This document shows, in pieces, positions 36,291 through 49,200 of a stretch of DNA of 64,000 nt (positions are counted from its first letter, which is position 1; every line of letters starts with the position of its first letter). The stretch lies in NCBI GenBank assembly GCA_951640165.1, contig OX621237.1, positions 10,974,001 through 11,038,000 on the forward strand, in the 5' to 3' direction. This DNA is from Pseudoips prasinana. Taxonomy: Eukaryota; Arthropoda; Insecta; Lepidoptera; Nolidae. Made by a program: the position numbers and the translations under genes. The notes under the pieces were generated by a model. The model saw only the letters and a program-made list of their open reading frames with translations. It made no database searches and had not been told where the DNA came from.

Positions 36291-37354
36291 GTATTTTTCT
36301 TAAAAAGCGGTACAAAGTTTTTACTTCACGTGTTAGTTAATATTATGATATTTCATAAGAATAATACTTTGAAATTCTATGTATATTTTTATATATATTA
36401 ATATTCTAAAAGAGAATGAAAATATGGAGTTTGTTACTTTAATATAACAACAAAACCACCCGTAAACTACAATTTTAGCTGTCTCCTTTCTCTAGCAAAC
36501 AACTTGTTATTGGACGTATGAAAGCTATTCCCTCCATGAAATGGGCATATCGTGACTAGTTTCGTAACTAGGAGCCTGTTCCTAGCACACTGCACTTTCT
36601 CTTATACCCTAGCGTACCCTAAACCGATTAAACTTTGCGATAAGGCTAGCTTAGCGGCTTTCCTTATTAGCTTCATGTATATAAATAGGGTTGCTATAAC
36701 ACAAAATTATAAAAGTTTACCTATACTACAGCTTTTGATGTCTATCCATAACTATATTGTTGCCAAAATTACCTAAGTATTTTATGAACTCCTGAATGAT
36801 TAATTCTACAGCGAAACAAATATAACCGAAAAATAATTCAAAAAATATAAGATAAGGTTTCTTTCTAAATAAACGCTTACACCCAAGAAACAAAACCGAT
36901 ATCGTAGCCAGAAATTCAAACCATATGTCTGTTAAATTGTACCTGAATGTTTTAAGTCCTTAAGCAAAACAACATTCAAGACAAAATTGTATATTTTTCT
37001 AGTCGAAAAATGTTTATACGTGGGAGATGCAATTCTGAGAACAGAGATAAATTTTAATTTATTATAAGCATAAATGAACAGTAATTTTAAAGTAAATTAT
37101 TAATTTATTTGATATGCTTAAGATAATATTGAAAATAATGGCAATTTTTTCTACATGTGAATATTTGTATTTCGTAAACGGTTAATTGTGAGAACAAAGC
37201 TATTATTATGTTAACATCTTTTTACTTACCACCTTTATACACATAAATATAAATAGATGAATTAAGATAAGACAATAATCAAATGTATTCAAACAAAAAT
37301 AAGATATAGACATACATTATTTTATTAATCATAATCATTTATATAATTCATTCA
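36291..37354. other. AT-rich intergenic DNA
   Basis: Short ORFs only, none with recognisable motifs. Confidence 0.4.
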
Positions 37355-37369
37355 ATAGGCGCTCATAGC

Positions 37370-38350
37370 TATATGGCTGACCAGCAAAGTGGTTTAATTT
37401 CTGAGCACGAGGTTCGTGGTCGCCACTCGAGAACCTTTCTGCCCCTATGGCCGTCGTCGGCTGTACGAACTATCTGTCCCGCACACGCGTGACCATTCTT
37501 TAGGATTCAATTGAAGACCGAAAACGAAGTCTGTGTAAACTGCTAAATTAGTAACAGTAGAGCGACCTTGAATAAACCCGTGCTGAGTTTCAGCTATTCC
37601 TTTCGAAATAACTTGATATATGTTCTCATATACCAGTTTTTCCAATGTTTTACCTAATACATTTATAATGGAAATTGGTCTATAATTTTCTATTTTGGAC
37701 TTTGAACCCTTTTTGTGAATGGGTATGATGTGGGCTTTTTTCCACTCTGCAGGGAAACTACAAACTTCAAAAGACCGTTTAAAGAGTATCATTACAGGAA
37801 GTGCTAGGCTTTTAGCGCAAGATTTCAAAAAAATTGGAGGTATACCATCACAACCTGAACCCTTTGATATGTCTAAAGAACTAAGCAACTTATAGACTTG
37901 CTCCTTAGTAAAGTGAATAGTTGATAGAACTTCATTTTGTGAATGAACATTACTAAAATTGTTAGCTGAACTTGCATTTGAGCTGTGAGTAGCGTAAACG
38001 CTTTTAAAATAACTATTGAATGCGGAGCATATTGCATTACTGTCATTAAATATTTGATCTCGTAGCGTGAATACTTGAGGATAACTTGAACCACCTCTTT
38101 TTGATTTAATGTAAGACCAGAAATTCTTTGGTGAGCGTTTTATATTACGTTCAGCGTCGTCATTGAAACGATTCAGGCAACTTTCCTGTATTTTATGGTG
38201 ACGGTCTCTTAGTATGGCAAACTCGTCATAATCCCTCGGATTATTAAACATTTTCCATCTTTTGTGAGCTTTAAATTTTTCTTTTATGATTTTAATAAGA
38301 GCAGATGTGTACCTTATTGGATAAGAAACATTTTTAATGGATAGTGGTAC
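37370..38350 (-). pseudogene. Jockey-like LINE, reverse transcriptase N-terminal part
   Basis: An open frame of 268 codons (38251-37445) extends in frame upstream to about 38345. It contains YPIRYTSALIKIIKEKFK, FWSYIKSKR, the linker before the RT fingers, SKGSGCDGIPPIFLKSCA (the conserved D-GIP motif), FPAEWKKAHIIPIHKKGSK, ENYRPISIINVLGKTLEKL and QHGFIQGRSTVTNL. These are RT motifs 1-2 of Jockey-clade LINEs. The frame then leaves the family sequence after AVYTDFVF, before the YADD-type box, and runs into an unrelated LINE tail (37370-37500, GQKGSRVATTN-like) and a scrap of the 5S-like SINE. Both the endonuclease and the polymerase active site are missing, so it is inactive. Confidence 0.75.
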
Positions 38351-38979
38351 ATATAATGCGAGACATTTATGTATTACAACATTTTAGATAGACCCGATTG
38401 TCATTTTTCTTTAAAATCTCTGAATTGTAATTTAAACATGTTTAACCCCTGATTTAGTAGCTAGTACTTGCAGCTATTAATTTTTATTGTCATATTATAT
38501 ATATTTCTTCATCGGGCGATTACATAACTCAAGGTACATGTGTACTTTTGCACCCTGTTTATTTATTGAAATGGTTTCGTACACGAGTTACACGCTTACG
38601 GAGAAATTGTTCTTGCACATCTAGGAAACTATGTGGGAAATGAATAGCACATAAATATTGAAACGCTAAGTAAATATACATTTGCAGTTACATAATAGAT
38701 AATGGATAGTGTGTAAAACTTCTGTTCACGCATATAACGACGCGACGGTAGTTATATGCACGGCTATTAAATCTTAAAATAACACTGATTTTTAAGGTAT
38801 TTCCATATGTATCATTCTATATAACATGTAGTATAAAATTACACTGTATATGGAGACCTGTGCGAAACCAATGTTAATTTACGAATTTTAGTGCTTACTT
38901 ATACTTAGTACGAGGTTACCGAAGCTATATTATAACCCCTTATAACTCATTCCCCTTTCTCGCTGACATAATTATAATA
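38351..38979. other. AT-rich intergenic DNA
   Basis: No feature recognised. Confidence 0.4.
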
Positions 38980-39346
38980 ATGTCCTCCCGACCGAATTTC
39001 TGCCTAGGCGGCCAGTCTCAATGGATACTAGCCAATTGCCCAGGACATATTATAGTGTACAAGTGTATGCGCAAACACAGGGGCACTTTCTATTCCATCA
39101 CTCTCATGATCTGATGGGACGACTAGCGACACGACCGGAAAGAGGTCAGGTACAAGACCGATGGCTTTACGTGCTCTCCGAGGCACTGGGGTGTAAATAC
39201 CGCCAACTTCCAGACTTCGGCCTGACACTGAGAAATTTATTTTTACGTTAAAATCCCAAAATTACTTTTTGGCCCAACCCGAGATTTGAACCCAGGACCT
39301 CATTATCTGCGATTGAACACGGTACTGCTAGACCAACGAGGCAGTC
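38980..39346 (-). repeat. tRNA-derived SINE family C
   Basis: The - strand has head CTGCCTCGTTGGTCTAGCAG, B box GGTTCAAATCTCGGG, a body with CTCAGTGTCAGGCCGAAG, TTCCGGTCGTGTCGCTAGTC and CATTGAGACTGGCCGCC-type end. Other copies: 40793-41163, 56322-56690, partial 51070-51165. The open frames at 39021-39251 and 39028-39228 are artefacts of this repeat. Confidence 0.75.
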
Positions 39347-39724
39347 GACTCCCGAGAATCATTATACAGTAGGTAGGAACGAAAGGAATTTCAATGGAAT
39401 TTCCTAACAAAGTTATAGAAGAGAGAACTAAGCCGACGTATCTTAGGTAATAGGAACACAATAAGGCAGTTGCAATTTCTACCGCAATGAAGTTTAATGA
39501 GTTTTTATGATTCCTTTATATCTCGCAATATCTAAATTATGCTACTATCACTACATTTTCTTAGCAATTTCCTTTAAATTTCAATGTATACTGCCATAAA
39601 CATTAGAGTTTTCACTTCCATGTTTGTTCGCGAGCCAATAAATGTTAATATGCTAGACTCGCGATTGCAATTAGAATATAGTTATTTTCTAATTTTCACT
39701 GTGATTGTGATTTAGTGGAAGACA

Positions 39725-40480
39725 AGTACCTACCTACAGCTAGTTAAGGAGGACAGGAGACAACCAAAGGACCTGGATTATTTAGGTATATAGGTATATT
39801 ATAGCGCAGGTTAACTAGGGTAGGCTCCTAAGCGGCGAGGATCGCTTTGGCCCCTTAACGCGTCATCGGTGATCCCGTGCAACGGATCACACCCTCTCTT
39901 AGAATTCTGTCCTTTTGCTTCAGCGGCCCCCTGAGCTGTGGCCCAAAAGGGTGGCCTCGGGTATTAGTCGTTTAATTTAAGCTACTGGTTAAGAGCCTTC
40001 TGCGCTAGCCAAATGCTCGTTGCTTTCAATTCTTTAATTTTAATATTGTACAACTAAATTTCAAAATAATAGATTAGTAACTTGTTATTTATATTAGGAT
40101 TTAATAAAATATATCTGATAAAACAGACCGCACGGACGGACTAATTATTTTTTTGTAATTTTTATACTGTATTCGACTATGTTTATGTACTGCATTGTGA
40201 ACTTGACAAGTACAAGTGTATGTTAATACCCAAGTGCTGAATAAATCTCATTATTTCATTTCATTATATCAAAGCATCAATTTCCGCATATTATTTAAGC
40301 AATTTTAATTAATATATTGTTATTAACTTTAATATTGTAAAATTTTAATGCTGTTGTGGTCTTTAAGCGTGGCTGCACTATTATTTTTAAGTATGTAAGC
40401 GTCTTATAACTGCATGAGTGTATGTAACGTTGATGATCCTTAAATAAATAAATAAAATAAACAAATAAATAAAAAAACTT
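39725..40480 (+). repeat. Probable LINE 3' UTR and tail
   Basis: A GC-richer block (39790-39970, CTCCTAAGCGGCGAGGATCG, GATCCCGTGCAACGGATCAC) passes into AT-rich sequence ending TGATGATCCTTAAATAAATA followed by an (AAAT)n-like run at 40440-40475. The ending resembles lepidopteran LINE tails; no coding sequence supports it. Confidence 0.35.
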
Positions 40481-40792
40481 TAATTGAGGTAGTGCTTAGG
40501 TACTCTCCTACTCTACTATATCTCAAATAGCAAAAATTATTTGCTGTAGCATTTGCTGAGATAGACGCCTTGCCTAGCTTGTACTGATAATGTTGAATGC
40601 TTCCAAATGAATTCCTATGTAAACGAAATCTAATTAGTTATATTATCTTAGATGTAAAATAAAGTTAAGGATTATCTGTGCTTGTTGGGAATAAATCTGT
40701 TTTTATTTTTTTATTTTTATATAAAGTATTTTAACGTTCTTCAAAATAGGCCGTAGTCGGGTGTCAACATTTAATAGTATAGTATTAGTTTC

Positions 40793-41163
40793 TGCCTCGT
40801 TGATCTAGCGGTAGCGTGTTCAACCGCAGAAAATGTGGTACTGGGTTCAAATCTCGGGTCGGGCCAAAAAGTGATTTTTCCATAAAAAGAAATTTCTCAG
40901 TATCAGCCCAAAGGCTGGAAGTTGCCGGTATTACACCCCCGTGCCTCAAAGAGCACATAAAGCCGTCAGTCCTGTTCCTGACCTCTTTCCGGTCGTGTCG
41001 CTAGTCGTCCCATCGGATCATAAGAGTGATGGAATAGAAAGTGCTCCTGTGTTTGCGCACACACTTGTGCACTATAATATGTCCTGCACAATCAGCTAAT
41101 CTCCATTGAGAATGGCCGCCGTGGCCGATATTCGGCCGGGAAAACTTCATCATCATCATCATA
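40793..41163 (+). repeat. tRNA-derived SINE family C
   Basis: A box GATCTAGCGGTAGCG, B box GGGTTCAAATCTCGGG, body with CCAAAGGCTGGAAGTTGCCG, CTTTCCGGTCGTGTCGCTAG and AATGGCCGCCGTGGCCGA, and a CATCATCATCATCAT tail. Confidence 0.8.
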
Positions 41164-41700
41164 AGGTCCAATGGGACCATGTAAAAGAGCTCCATATTGC
41201 TTTGTTAATCATAAAATGTGAAAAGGAATAATACATTTTGATAGATATTTACAGAAATCTTGAAGATAAAAGTCTTCACAGCCTTACTTAGTTCTACGGC
41301 CCGGTTTAAATAGTTATATGCTTTAATTAATAACCTGTAATAGGTCTATAGAAGGCTCCACCCACGGTACAGTCAACGTCAAAAGTAGATCATCAAAATC
41401 GTATATTCAATACTAATTATCTTAAAGTGAGGCGGTGGAGTGTTTTAAAGTGAGTGTTAAGTGTAAAAAAATATTAGCTAATGATACTACCGTCTAATAT
41501 CCATTATCATTCAGAAACTCAAAATACTCGTTCAATCATGAACATTTAAAAAAAAAAATAAAAAAAAAGTAAAAAGGTTTATTTTAGTTCAGGTTTACAT
41601 TGGGTAATTGATTGGGCCCTTCCTTTAAGCATGCAATGCCTGTGTTGGAAGTTCCGCTCTTCTATAGGACACAGCAGTGAAAATAATAAAAAAAAAAAAT

Positions 41701-42226
41701 GTGAGCCGTCACGGGACGCCTGGCAGATGTGAAACATCGACATTATTTTGTAAAAGTAATATGAGGAGTCGAAGTATAAGTCGCAGTCGAAGTCGAAGTC
41801 GAAGTCGAAGTCGAAGTCGAAGTCGAAGTCGAAGTCGAAGTCGAAGTCGAAGTCGAAGTCGAAGTCGAAGTCGAAGTCGAAGTCGAAGTCGAAGTCGAAG
41901 TCGAAGTCGAAGTCGAAGTCGAAGTCGAAGTCGAAGTCGAAGTCGAAGTCGAAGTCGAAGTCGAAGTCGAAGTCGAAGTCGAAGTCGATGTCGAAGTCGA
42001 AGTTGAAGTCGAAGTCGAATTCGAAGTATAAGTCGCAGTCGAAGTCAAAGTCGAAGTCAAGTCGAAGTCCAAGTAGAAGTCGAAGTCGAAGTCGAAGTCA
42101 AAGTCGAAGTCGAAAAGAACATATTGTGATAGGAACTAAAAATAAAAAAATAAAAAAAAACCATGCGTCGCCACGCCAGAAATCTATTTTACGTGCGGCT
42201 ATAGATGTTTCACATCAAAAACTTAC
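41701..42226 (+). repeat. Repeat with GATGTGAAACATC ends, expanded by a microsatellite
   Basis: Starts GTGAGCCGTCACGGGACGCC, then GCAGATGTGAAACATCGACA; ends CGGCTATAGATGTTTCACAT. It is the same element as 21780-22017 (opposite strand). Flanks of the array (TTTTGTAAAAGTAATATGAG before, AAAAGAACATATTGTGATAG after) align with adjacent bases in the compact copy. No coding function. Confidence 0.75.
41785..42116. repeat. (AGTCGA)n hexanucleotide microsatellite
   Basis: 34 uninterrupted AGTCGA units at 41785-41988, then interrupted units to about 42116. A period of 6 leaves both strands open: SRSRSR on +, TSTSTS on -. These are not genes. Confidence 0.95.
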
Positions 42227-42608
42227 ATAGTATTGAATGAAGTAAATCTAGATATAATAAAAATAAAAAAAATCATGAAGTGTGTATGTGAGTGTGTGTG
42301 GATGTTAGTTATAATGTAGTAGTTTTAAATTTAAATAATATGCTCTAACAATGCTTCATATTCCTCATATGTCAAAGGCTTAATCCACTCAGTAAAAACA
42401 TTTTTGCAGTCATATTATTGTTTGGGACATTTACTTTTACCGTTGCCTGTACGCAAGTGCGACTTGTGCTTAGCCGTTTTTCTACTAATTTTAACGATAG
42501 TAGTATAATACTAACTTGTTAATGTTATAATATAAACAGACTTCAACATTTCATTTTAACATCCGTTTGGAAGAACAACATTTATACTCCCTCCAAAAAT
42601 ATTAGGTA

Positions 42609-42735
42609 CAGACGCCAGCACATTAAGCTACCCCAATCTGTCAAATTTCCCCAATTGAAATTGAACCTTATATGCTTTAGTAATAAAGTTGAAAATCTAT
42701 AAAAGAAATTTGACAGATTAGGGTAGCTGGATGTG
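42609..42735. mobile_element. Palindromic MITE, right-truncated copy
   Basis: Preceded by TA, starts CAGACGCCAGCACATTAAGC as in the element at 1973-2096. The right arm ends at AGCTGGATGTG, missing the last about 10 bases. The loop region differs from the first copy. Confidence 0.7.
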
Positions 42736-43084
42736 AAAACAAATAAACAGAAAAAATAAACAAACAAAAGAATCCACATTCTTATTCTTGAAATTTCGCT
42801 TTTACGAAATGAGATTTTTCTATTGTATGAAATCTTATGATAACGGCACGATTTTTAGGTGTATTAACTTGGTAAGCTCTTTCCATTGGCCTACATTACA
42901 TTAATGTTAAGTACCCAAACGTAAGATGGGCTTTGCCTCATATTGAGGTCTCTTATTATGTTATTCGAATTATTCACTCTCAGGATTTCAGGATTTGGGA
43001 AAGTGGGATAGAGTATAGGAGAGCTTTACGTTCATGTTAGTATTATTGAGATTTTGAGATTATAAGCAGATAATATATGGAGTT

Positions 43085-43576
43085 GTTGTGTGGTGACGGC
43101 ATAGAATATCATCACCCCATCTCATCCCGCGGGGGGCGTAGAAATCGACCGAGGAAATACCTACCAGAGAACGGGCAGCAGCGTTTTTCTGTGCCTATGA
43201 CCATCAAACTGCGATCACCAACCCGTCACGCGTCGGCCAAGCGTGGCGATTATATAATATAATATATCTGGGGACAATGTCACACGGATCATCCTAGCCC
43301 CAAACTAAGCAAAGCTTGTACTATGGGTACCAGGCGACGATATACATACTTATATAGATAGATAAATACTTAAATGCATAGAAAACATCCATGACTCAGA
43401 AACAAATATTCGTGCTCATCACACAAATATTTGCACTTACCGGGATTCGAACCCAGGACCACCAGCTTCGTAGGCAGGAGCACTACCAACTAGGCTATGG
43501 TGACCGTCGAATATATATACCCCCATTGTTTGGGGAGTCTTTTGTCCAGCCGTGGACGCACTTTGGCTGACATGAT
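43085..43576 (+). repeat. SINE family E split by a SINE A insertion
   Basis: GGTGACGGCATAGAATATCA... to CCAAGCGTGGCGATTATA (about 43085-43255), then SINE A on the - strand (43263-43508). The family-E tail (TTTGGGGAGTCTTTTGTCCA, GCACTTTGGCTGACATGATG) then resumes at about 43525. The order proves SINE A inserted later. Confidence 0.75.
43263..43508 (-). repeat. tRNA-derived SINE family A, nested
   Basis: The - strand has A box TAGCCTAGTTGG and B box GGTTCGAATCC, both perfect. Very close to the 5208-5452 copy, consistent with recent activity of this family. Confidence 0.8.
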
Positions 43577-44282
43577 GAATATATGGAGTTAATGTAGGTA
43601 CTTTTTTTAGCTTAGTGCGTATGAATAAATATTAGCACAAAAGATCCTGAAGGGTCGAAGTGCTGTACGCAAGTACACCCCATCAAAGATAAGATAAGAT
43701 GAATAAATATACTATCGTTAATACCAAAAGAAAGTATGTGAATAGTTAACCTATGTGACGATCGAACGCCGCATCGCTTAGACAGACGGCTACCGCCTTA
43801 AGGTTATAGCCTACTTACACGACTCTGCTCCAACACTGCTCCCACCCATCACCATTCACCACCCTAAACTAAAACTGTACTACCGAGCAGTCTGACGGCG
43901 GGAAGCTTGCTGACACCGAGCTGTCTGCTAATTTATGATGTCGATATAAACTATATCGCAAGGCCACGACTTCAAATATGGGCTATTTGAATGATATTTT
44001 ATTAGTCGGGTGGCAGCAGCTGAGTTATGTAAGTGGGCTATGACCTTAAGTCGCCGATCATCGCATTCGTGATCGGCGTTCAAATAGATGAAGTTAAAAA
44101 TGATTTTACTAACACAGATAAATTCAAGCTTCCTAAGTTTTACTGAACCGGAGCGACCAGTTTAGTTGCAATAAGAATTAGATCATTGATAAGGTCACTG
44201 TGCTATAAATTATTTACATCCGATTCACATTTAGGTTTTCTATTTTATAAAACGTGTTTAGTATTACTGTATAATTAATATT

Positions 44283-44745
44283 AATTAATAGGACTGTTGA
44301 TCTAGTGTTAAGTCCCTTACTGCTAAGCCAGAGATCGTGGGTTCGATCCCCACACAGAACAAATCTTTGTGCAATCGATGAGCACGATTATTTTTTCCGT
44401 ATTTGGGCGTAATTTATGTATAGAATAGAATAAAATAACGTTTATTACAGGCAATGCCCATATTTGGTTATTATGTTAGTAACAATATTACCTTATAACA
44501 ATGTTAGTAGTGTTAGTCTAATTATTTGTCTTAGCATACCATTGATTACCCTTATCCAGTGATTTTGGAGAGGGCAGTCGAACATAGAAGCCATGACTTT
44601 CAGAATGCTGTTGCTGGCATTCCTCAGACGCAGCAGCAGAGAATAGATGATAGAATAATGTATGTTTATCGATTGTCTGGTAGCCATAGTACAAGCTCTG
44701 CCTAGTTTGGGATCAGATGTGTGTTAATTGCCCTAAGATATTAAT
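44283..44745 (+). repeat. SINE family B split by another insertion
   Basis: Head and body 44283-44415 (GTTGATCTAGTGTTAAGTCC, GGGTTCGATCCCC, AACAAATCTTTGTGCAATCG). The family-B tail resumes at about 44655 (ATGTATGTTTATCGATTGTC, TTTGGGATCAGATG). The insert 44416-44640 begins ATAGAATAGAATAAAATAAC and resembles a - strand LINE/SINE 3' end. Confidence 0.6.
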
Positions 44746-45149
44746 ATTTAATGATTTTTTATATTTATTCATTAATTTCTGTCTGTATATTATGCTGTTA
44801 TTTTTATACCGAATTCTTCTGACATAATTGGCTATAGGCAGCAAGTATGATTGTCTGCCGAGAATCGTTCGAAACATCTGACGATAAGCGCTTGTTTGAA
44901 CTACGCATGATTGCCAATTGTCCCTAAACCTGGAGAACTTTCTTTGGTGACCTTATTCTCGCTGACATGAAATTACTTATATAAGTTATAACACGAATAA
45001 TGGAAGAAACTTAAGGAACGCTTCCTACCCATATAACTTAACAAATAAACGAAAACCAGTTTCGGAAATACAAGAAATATTTTTTGATATGATATACTAA
45101 ATGCATCAGCTGATCGATCGGTATGAAGGTTCGATATGAAGGTAGAATT

Positions 45150-45310
45150 TTTTGTGTAACTTACATGTTGATGTCCTACACGTTGTAAAGCTTCATGGGC
45201 AAATCAAGCTACTGATATTGCGTCTACTATTAATGTTACATGTATAGGTGTACTATATATTGTAATTACTATATTCAGCAATAAATAATTGATTGATTGA
45301 TTGATAAGAA
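45150..45310 (+). repeat. Probable LINE tail with (GATT)n
   Basis: ATATTCAGCAATAAATAATT passes into GATTGATTGATTGATAAG, a tail style of lepidopteran LINEs. No associated coding sequence is recognised. Confidence 0.35.
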
Positions 45311-46117
45311 TTAATACAATAATTTTATTACTAGCACCGTATTTGCTGCTTTTAATAGAGCGCAAAAGTATGCTCTACCACTTATTATTGGTTTAAGGAA
45401 AAAATGCATCATCCCTCAAAATAGGCTTAATTCTATTATGTCTGTTACTAGCTAAGTTTCGTATATTTAAGTGTGAAGATACCCTATTGCCCTCCCTTGA
45501 TTTGCTGTCCTATTCGGTACCAGACATGGCGCATAAGACTCATGTCTCTCAACATCGGTTGACTTATCCCCATGCTGTTATAGACTTGTGTGTTTTCTGT
45601 AATTTTATTTGGCGATTCCTGTGCACACACACAAAACACACACACACTCAGAGACACTTGTGTTTTATATTCGCCATGGTAGCTTCGCAAGTCATCTATC
45701 GTGATTAGGGATACAAGCTTGATACTGTGTTATTTTCCTTCAACTGTCTGTAAAGCGCCTTCTATGGAACTCTATTGGTCTGGTCTATTTTGACATGCAC
45801 ACTATTTGATAATCTAATGAATATAGTCTTATATTCGTATTAATATATCGCTTTAAAAAAACATAGTTAAAATATATTGACTAATATAGCATTTTAAACT
45901 TAAAACTTGCATATAAGAAATGAATTACATAATTTCAACTTTATCTAACAACAACCTCGCTTGCTAAACAAGTTGCATAGTCGAGAATGCCTTGAAAATG
46001 TTAAAATATTTGTGTAATAGCATTGTGATATAACAAACGCAGATATATAGACTAATAGAAACAAACTTTTTTTGATTTTAGTCATATCAGAGTACATAAC
46101 ATATTTTTTATGTTCAG

Positions 46118-46262
46118 GCCAAAATGCCATCCCCGGACTATTGCGTGGACCTTGAGCTGGGAGACCCTCCGTTAGAACTGATGGAGTACGCTCGCCAGCA
46201 CCTCGGGGAGGACCCTAACACGCGCCTCCAGGCTATCCACGAGTTGAGAGAAATGATATATG
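46118..46262 (+). CDS. CRAL-TRIO gene, exon 2 or later: start codon exon (coding from 46124)
   Basis: Acceptor TTTTATGTTCAG ends at 46117; six 5' UTR bases (GCCAAA) precede ATG. Encodes residues 1-46 plus the first base of codon 47; donor G|GTGAGA. Codons here are GC-richer than the flanks. Confidence 0.9.
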
Positions 46263-49200
46263 GTGAGAGAGAATTTATTACTTTTTTGTAATACTCCGTT
46301 ACGCGGCTCTAATACCAGACACAATTCTGTCTTTCTTTATCGTATCGGCAGTGGTTACCCTGGCGTTAGAGTAGATGAAGCCGCCCAGTAGGCCTCTGAC
46401 ATGGCTTAACGACCGTTGTCTAATTATAACAAACGGGACCCACACCTTATCGCGCCCACCGAAGCACGGTGCTCAGAAATTAAACCACTTCAACGGTCAC
46501 ATATCTATGGACTGACAACATGCCCAAGTGCTTTATCTCACCGATCACGATACGAACCGATGAGTACAGCGGCCCTTAGTAATACAATTTTACAGCCACG
46601 CCCTCACCGGTCGGTAAGTCATCGGCTTGGTAAACGCACGGTCCATAGGTACACTCGGCTACATATCAAGCTATACTTTTCCGATATAAGCTGACCTCTC
46701 ATTGTATGGAAATCTTATGCAACGCGACATCAGCTTATACTGGAAATGTATAGCTTGATATGTAGCCGTGTGTACGTGTTTTATTTCTGACCGTTTCCAT
46801 GCTTTGGAGAGCACGTTAAACTGAGTCTCGATTGTTATACAACAGTCTATAAATCATGTTGGAGACCTATAAAGGGGTTTGACCAACTCTGACATTAGGG
46901 TAACCAATGCTCCAGTAAAGTAAGTACCTAATAGCGTATGTTACGTTGCAACTTCATCAAGCGTTTGTGGTATTTGGTATCTGATTATCAGTCAGTTGTT
47001 TATTTAGACGACCTGATTGCAAGTTACCGAGTGCTATGGACGCTTCTATGGGCTGTTCCCTTGCGTACATAGTAGAATATTATAATTAAATTATGCATGG
47101 ATTCAAAACATTTATATTATTACCCGGGGTCTAACATTGCATTTTTTTGTCATTGTCCTTTATTCTATTTATATCAGAAGCTGGCAGCTAGAAAGTTCAC
47201 TGATTAGGTACGTATTAATATTATTTTAATTAGAATATAAGTAATTATTAATATTGTTACTATACTTATTATGTCTTCTTACATATTTTTTATATATGTT
47301 CCATAGTACGGTTTCAAAATTAATTTATATGACGGATGGCCTGAGATAAGGCATGGAAAGTGGCAATTTCACTGTAATCTGCCTACTTGATTTCGCCAAT
47401 GACTTTAGCAATGTTGATTATGACATACTTATTAATATATTGCACTCTCGTAACATGTCTCCAACGGTAATTGATTAGTTGCACAATTACCTGCTTAGCA
47501 GGTGTCAGCGGATGGGTGTAAAATGGATATATTACACCATGACAAAGAAGAAGAATCGGGTGCCACAGGGTGGCGTTTTATCTCCTTTATATATTTGCTA
47601 TCTTCATTAACAATATCTGGTATAAAACTATTTCCCCACCACCTTTATGCCTACGATCTTCAGATCTACTACCAAGCTCCTGATTGTTTACAAGAAGCTC
47701 GAAATCAAATTAAACTAGCATATATTTGCAACTGGAGTGAAAGTTATGGTTTCACCATAAATCCCGCTAAGGCGTCCCCCACATTTGGCGTGCGCGATCC
47801 TCGGGCGTGCGAGCTGCACGGACGCAGCGCGCGCGCTGCGCGAGCGTCGAGTGTTGCCGCCGTGTGACGTGCACGCAGCGTGCGCGCAACGCGCGCGCGG
47901 CGCGCTCGCGACGCTCGAGTCGCGTTCTTGACCTTTCGCCCGCTATCCCCGCCGCCCGCTACTGTATCGGTCAGTCGCATGGTTAAACGCCAAGGCGAGC
48001 GCCGCGCGCGCGTTGCGCGCACGCTGCGTGCACGTCACACGGCGGCAACACTCGACGCTCGCGCAGCGCGCGTGTAGCGCTCGCGCTGCGTCCGTGTAGC
48101 TCGCACGCCTGAGGATCGCGCACGCCAAATGTGGGGGACGCCAAAATGGCAAGCGATTATTATTGGCAGTAGGAGAAAGAGGGCAAATTCCCCAGACACA
48201 TTTTAACCACAACATAATTCCATTTTGGATACAGTAAAAAACTTGGGTATTTATAAGAAATAAGTCACAAAGTTTTTGTTTCTGGAGGATCTTGCGGCAA
48301 CTTCGCAAATTTTGTCAGTTTCAACCAAAATTGTGCTTGCACAAACTCGTCTTCTCCTTATTGTCGACTATGCCAATCAACAACTTGACAAACTTGAGCG
48401 AGTTCAAAATTTCTGTATTAGATTTATATCTGGTATTCGCAAATATAACCACGTATCCGAATTTCACTCTAAGCTCAAGTGGCCCCCCATACGCGGTCTC
48501 CGGAATACGGATATTCTGTCTCTTTTATTCAATCATTCAACTCCAACCTATCATTTTAAGTTCCTGCATGAAACGCATATGAAATTATTGAGATCTTCAG
48601 AAGAAACAACGTTATAATTACCACTGCGTTCCACCAACTTCTTTAACGAATCATTCACAGTCCAAGTTGTACATCTCTGAAATACACTTTCATTATTAAT
48701 AACAAAAGCTCAATCTTTGAATATCTTTAATTCCTTGTAAAGAAACACTTTCTGTCATTACAATAGTTTGTTAGTTAATATGTAATTCCATGCTTTTCCA
48801 CACATATTTTACGCAAATCATAATTTGCGTAAAATATGTGTGAAATATTATTGTATATATTTAATGTATGTATTTGTATTATAAAATATGATTTAGTGTG
48901 TTGTTTTATTTGTGTAGATATTTTATAATTATTTTTAATTAGACAGTATGGTAGAGTGACTATTAACTATTAAGAAGACACCATTTAATAGGAATTGTTC
49001 ATTGTTTCCTTTTGCATAAGTTATTATTTCTTTTTACACGTTAACGGGTTTTTCTACCCTCTGTTTTTAATAAACTCATGGTTGTCGGGAAAAGATCGCT
49101 GACTGCGAAAAGACCGCCTATTGTACATGTTGATATTGTAACTCTTTTCTTATGTATCATATTCTTGTCTTCGACACCACTCAGAAGAGGAGCAAACGTC

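Noticed and set aside
34985..38350. One long LINE spanning both reverse transcriptase pieces
   Set aside because: The pieces are on opposite strands and cover different RT regions, so they are two separate truncated insertions.
39021..39251. Overlapping 66-76-residue ORFs on both strands
   Set aside because: They translate SINE family C; the same frames recur in its other copies.
41677..42230. SR-repeat and ST-repeat proteins of 80-109 residues on both strands
   Set aside because: They are translations of the AGTCGA microsatellite, whose period of 6 keeps every frame repetitive; no gene context.
47744..48308. Arg/Ala-rich ORFs on both strands
   Set aside because: They lie in the CG-rich fold-back, where stop codons are rare because of composition.
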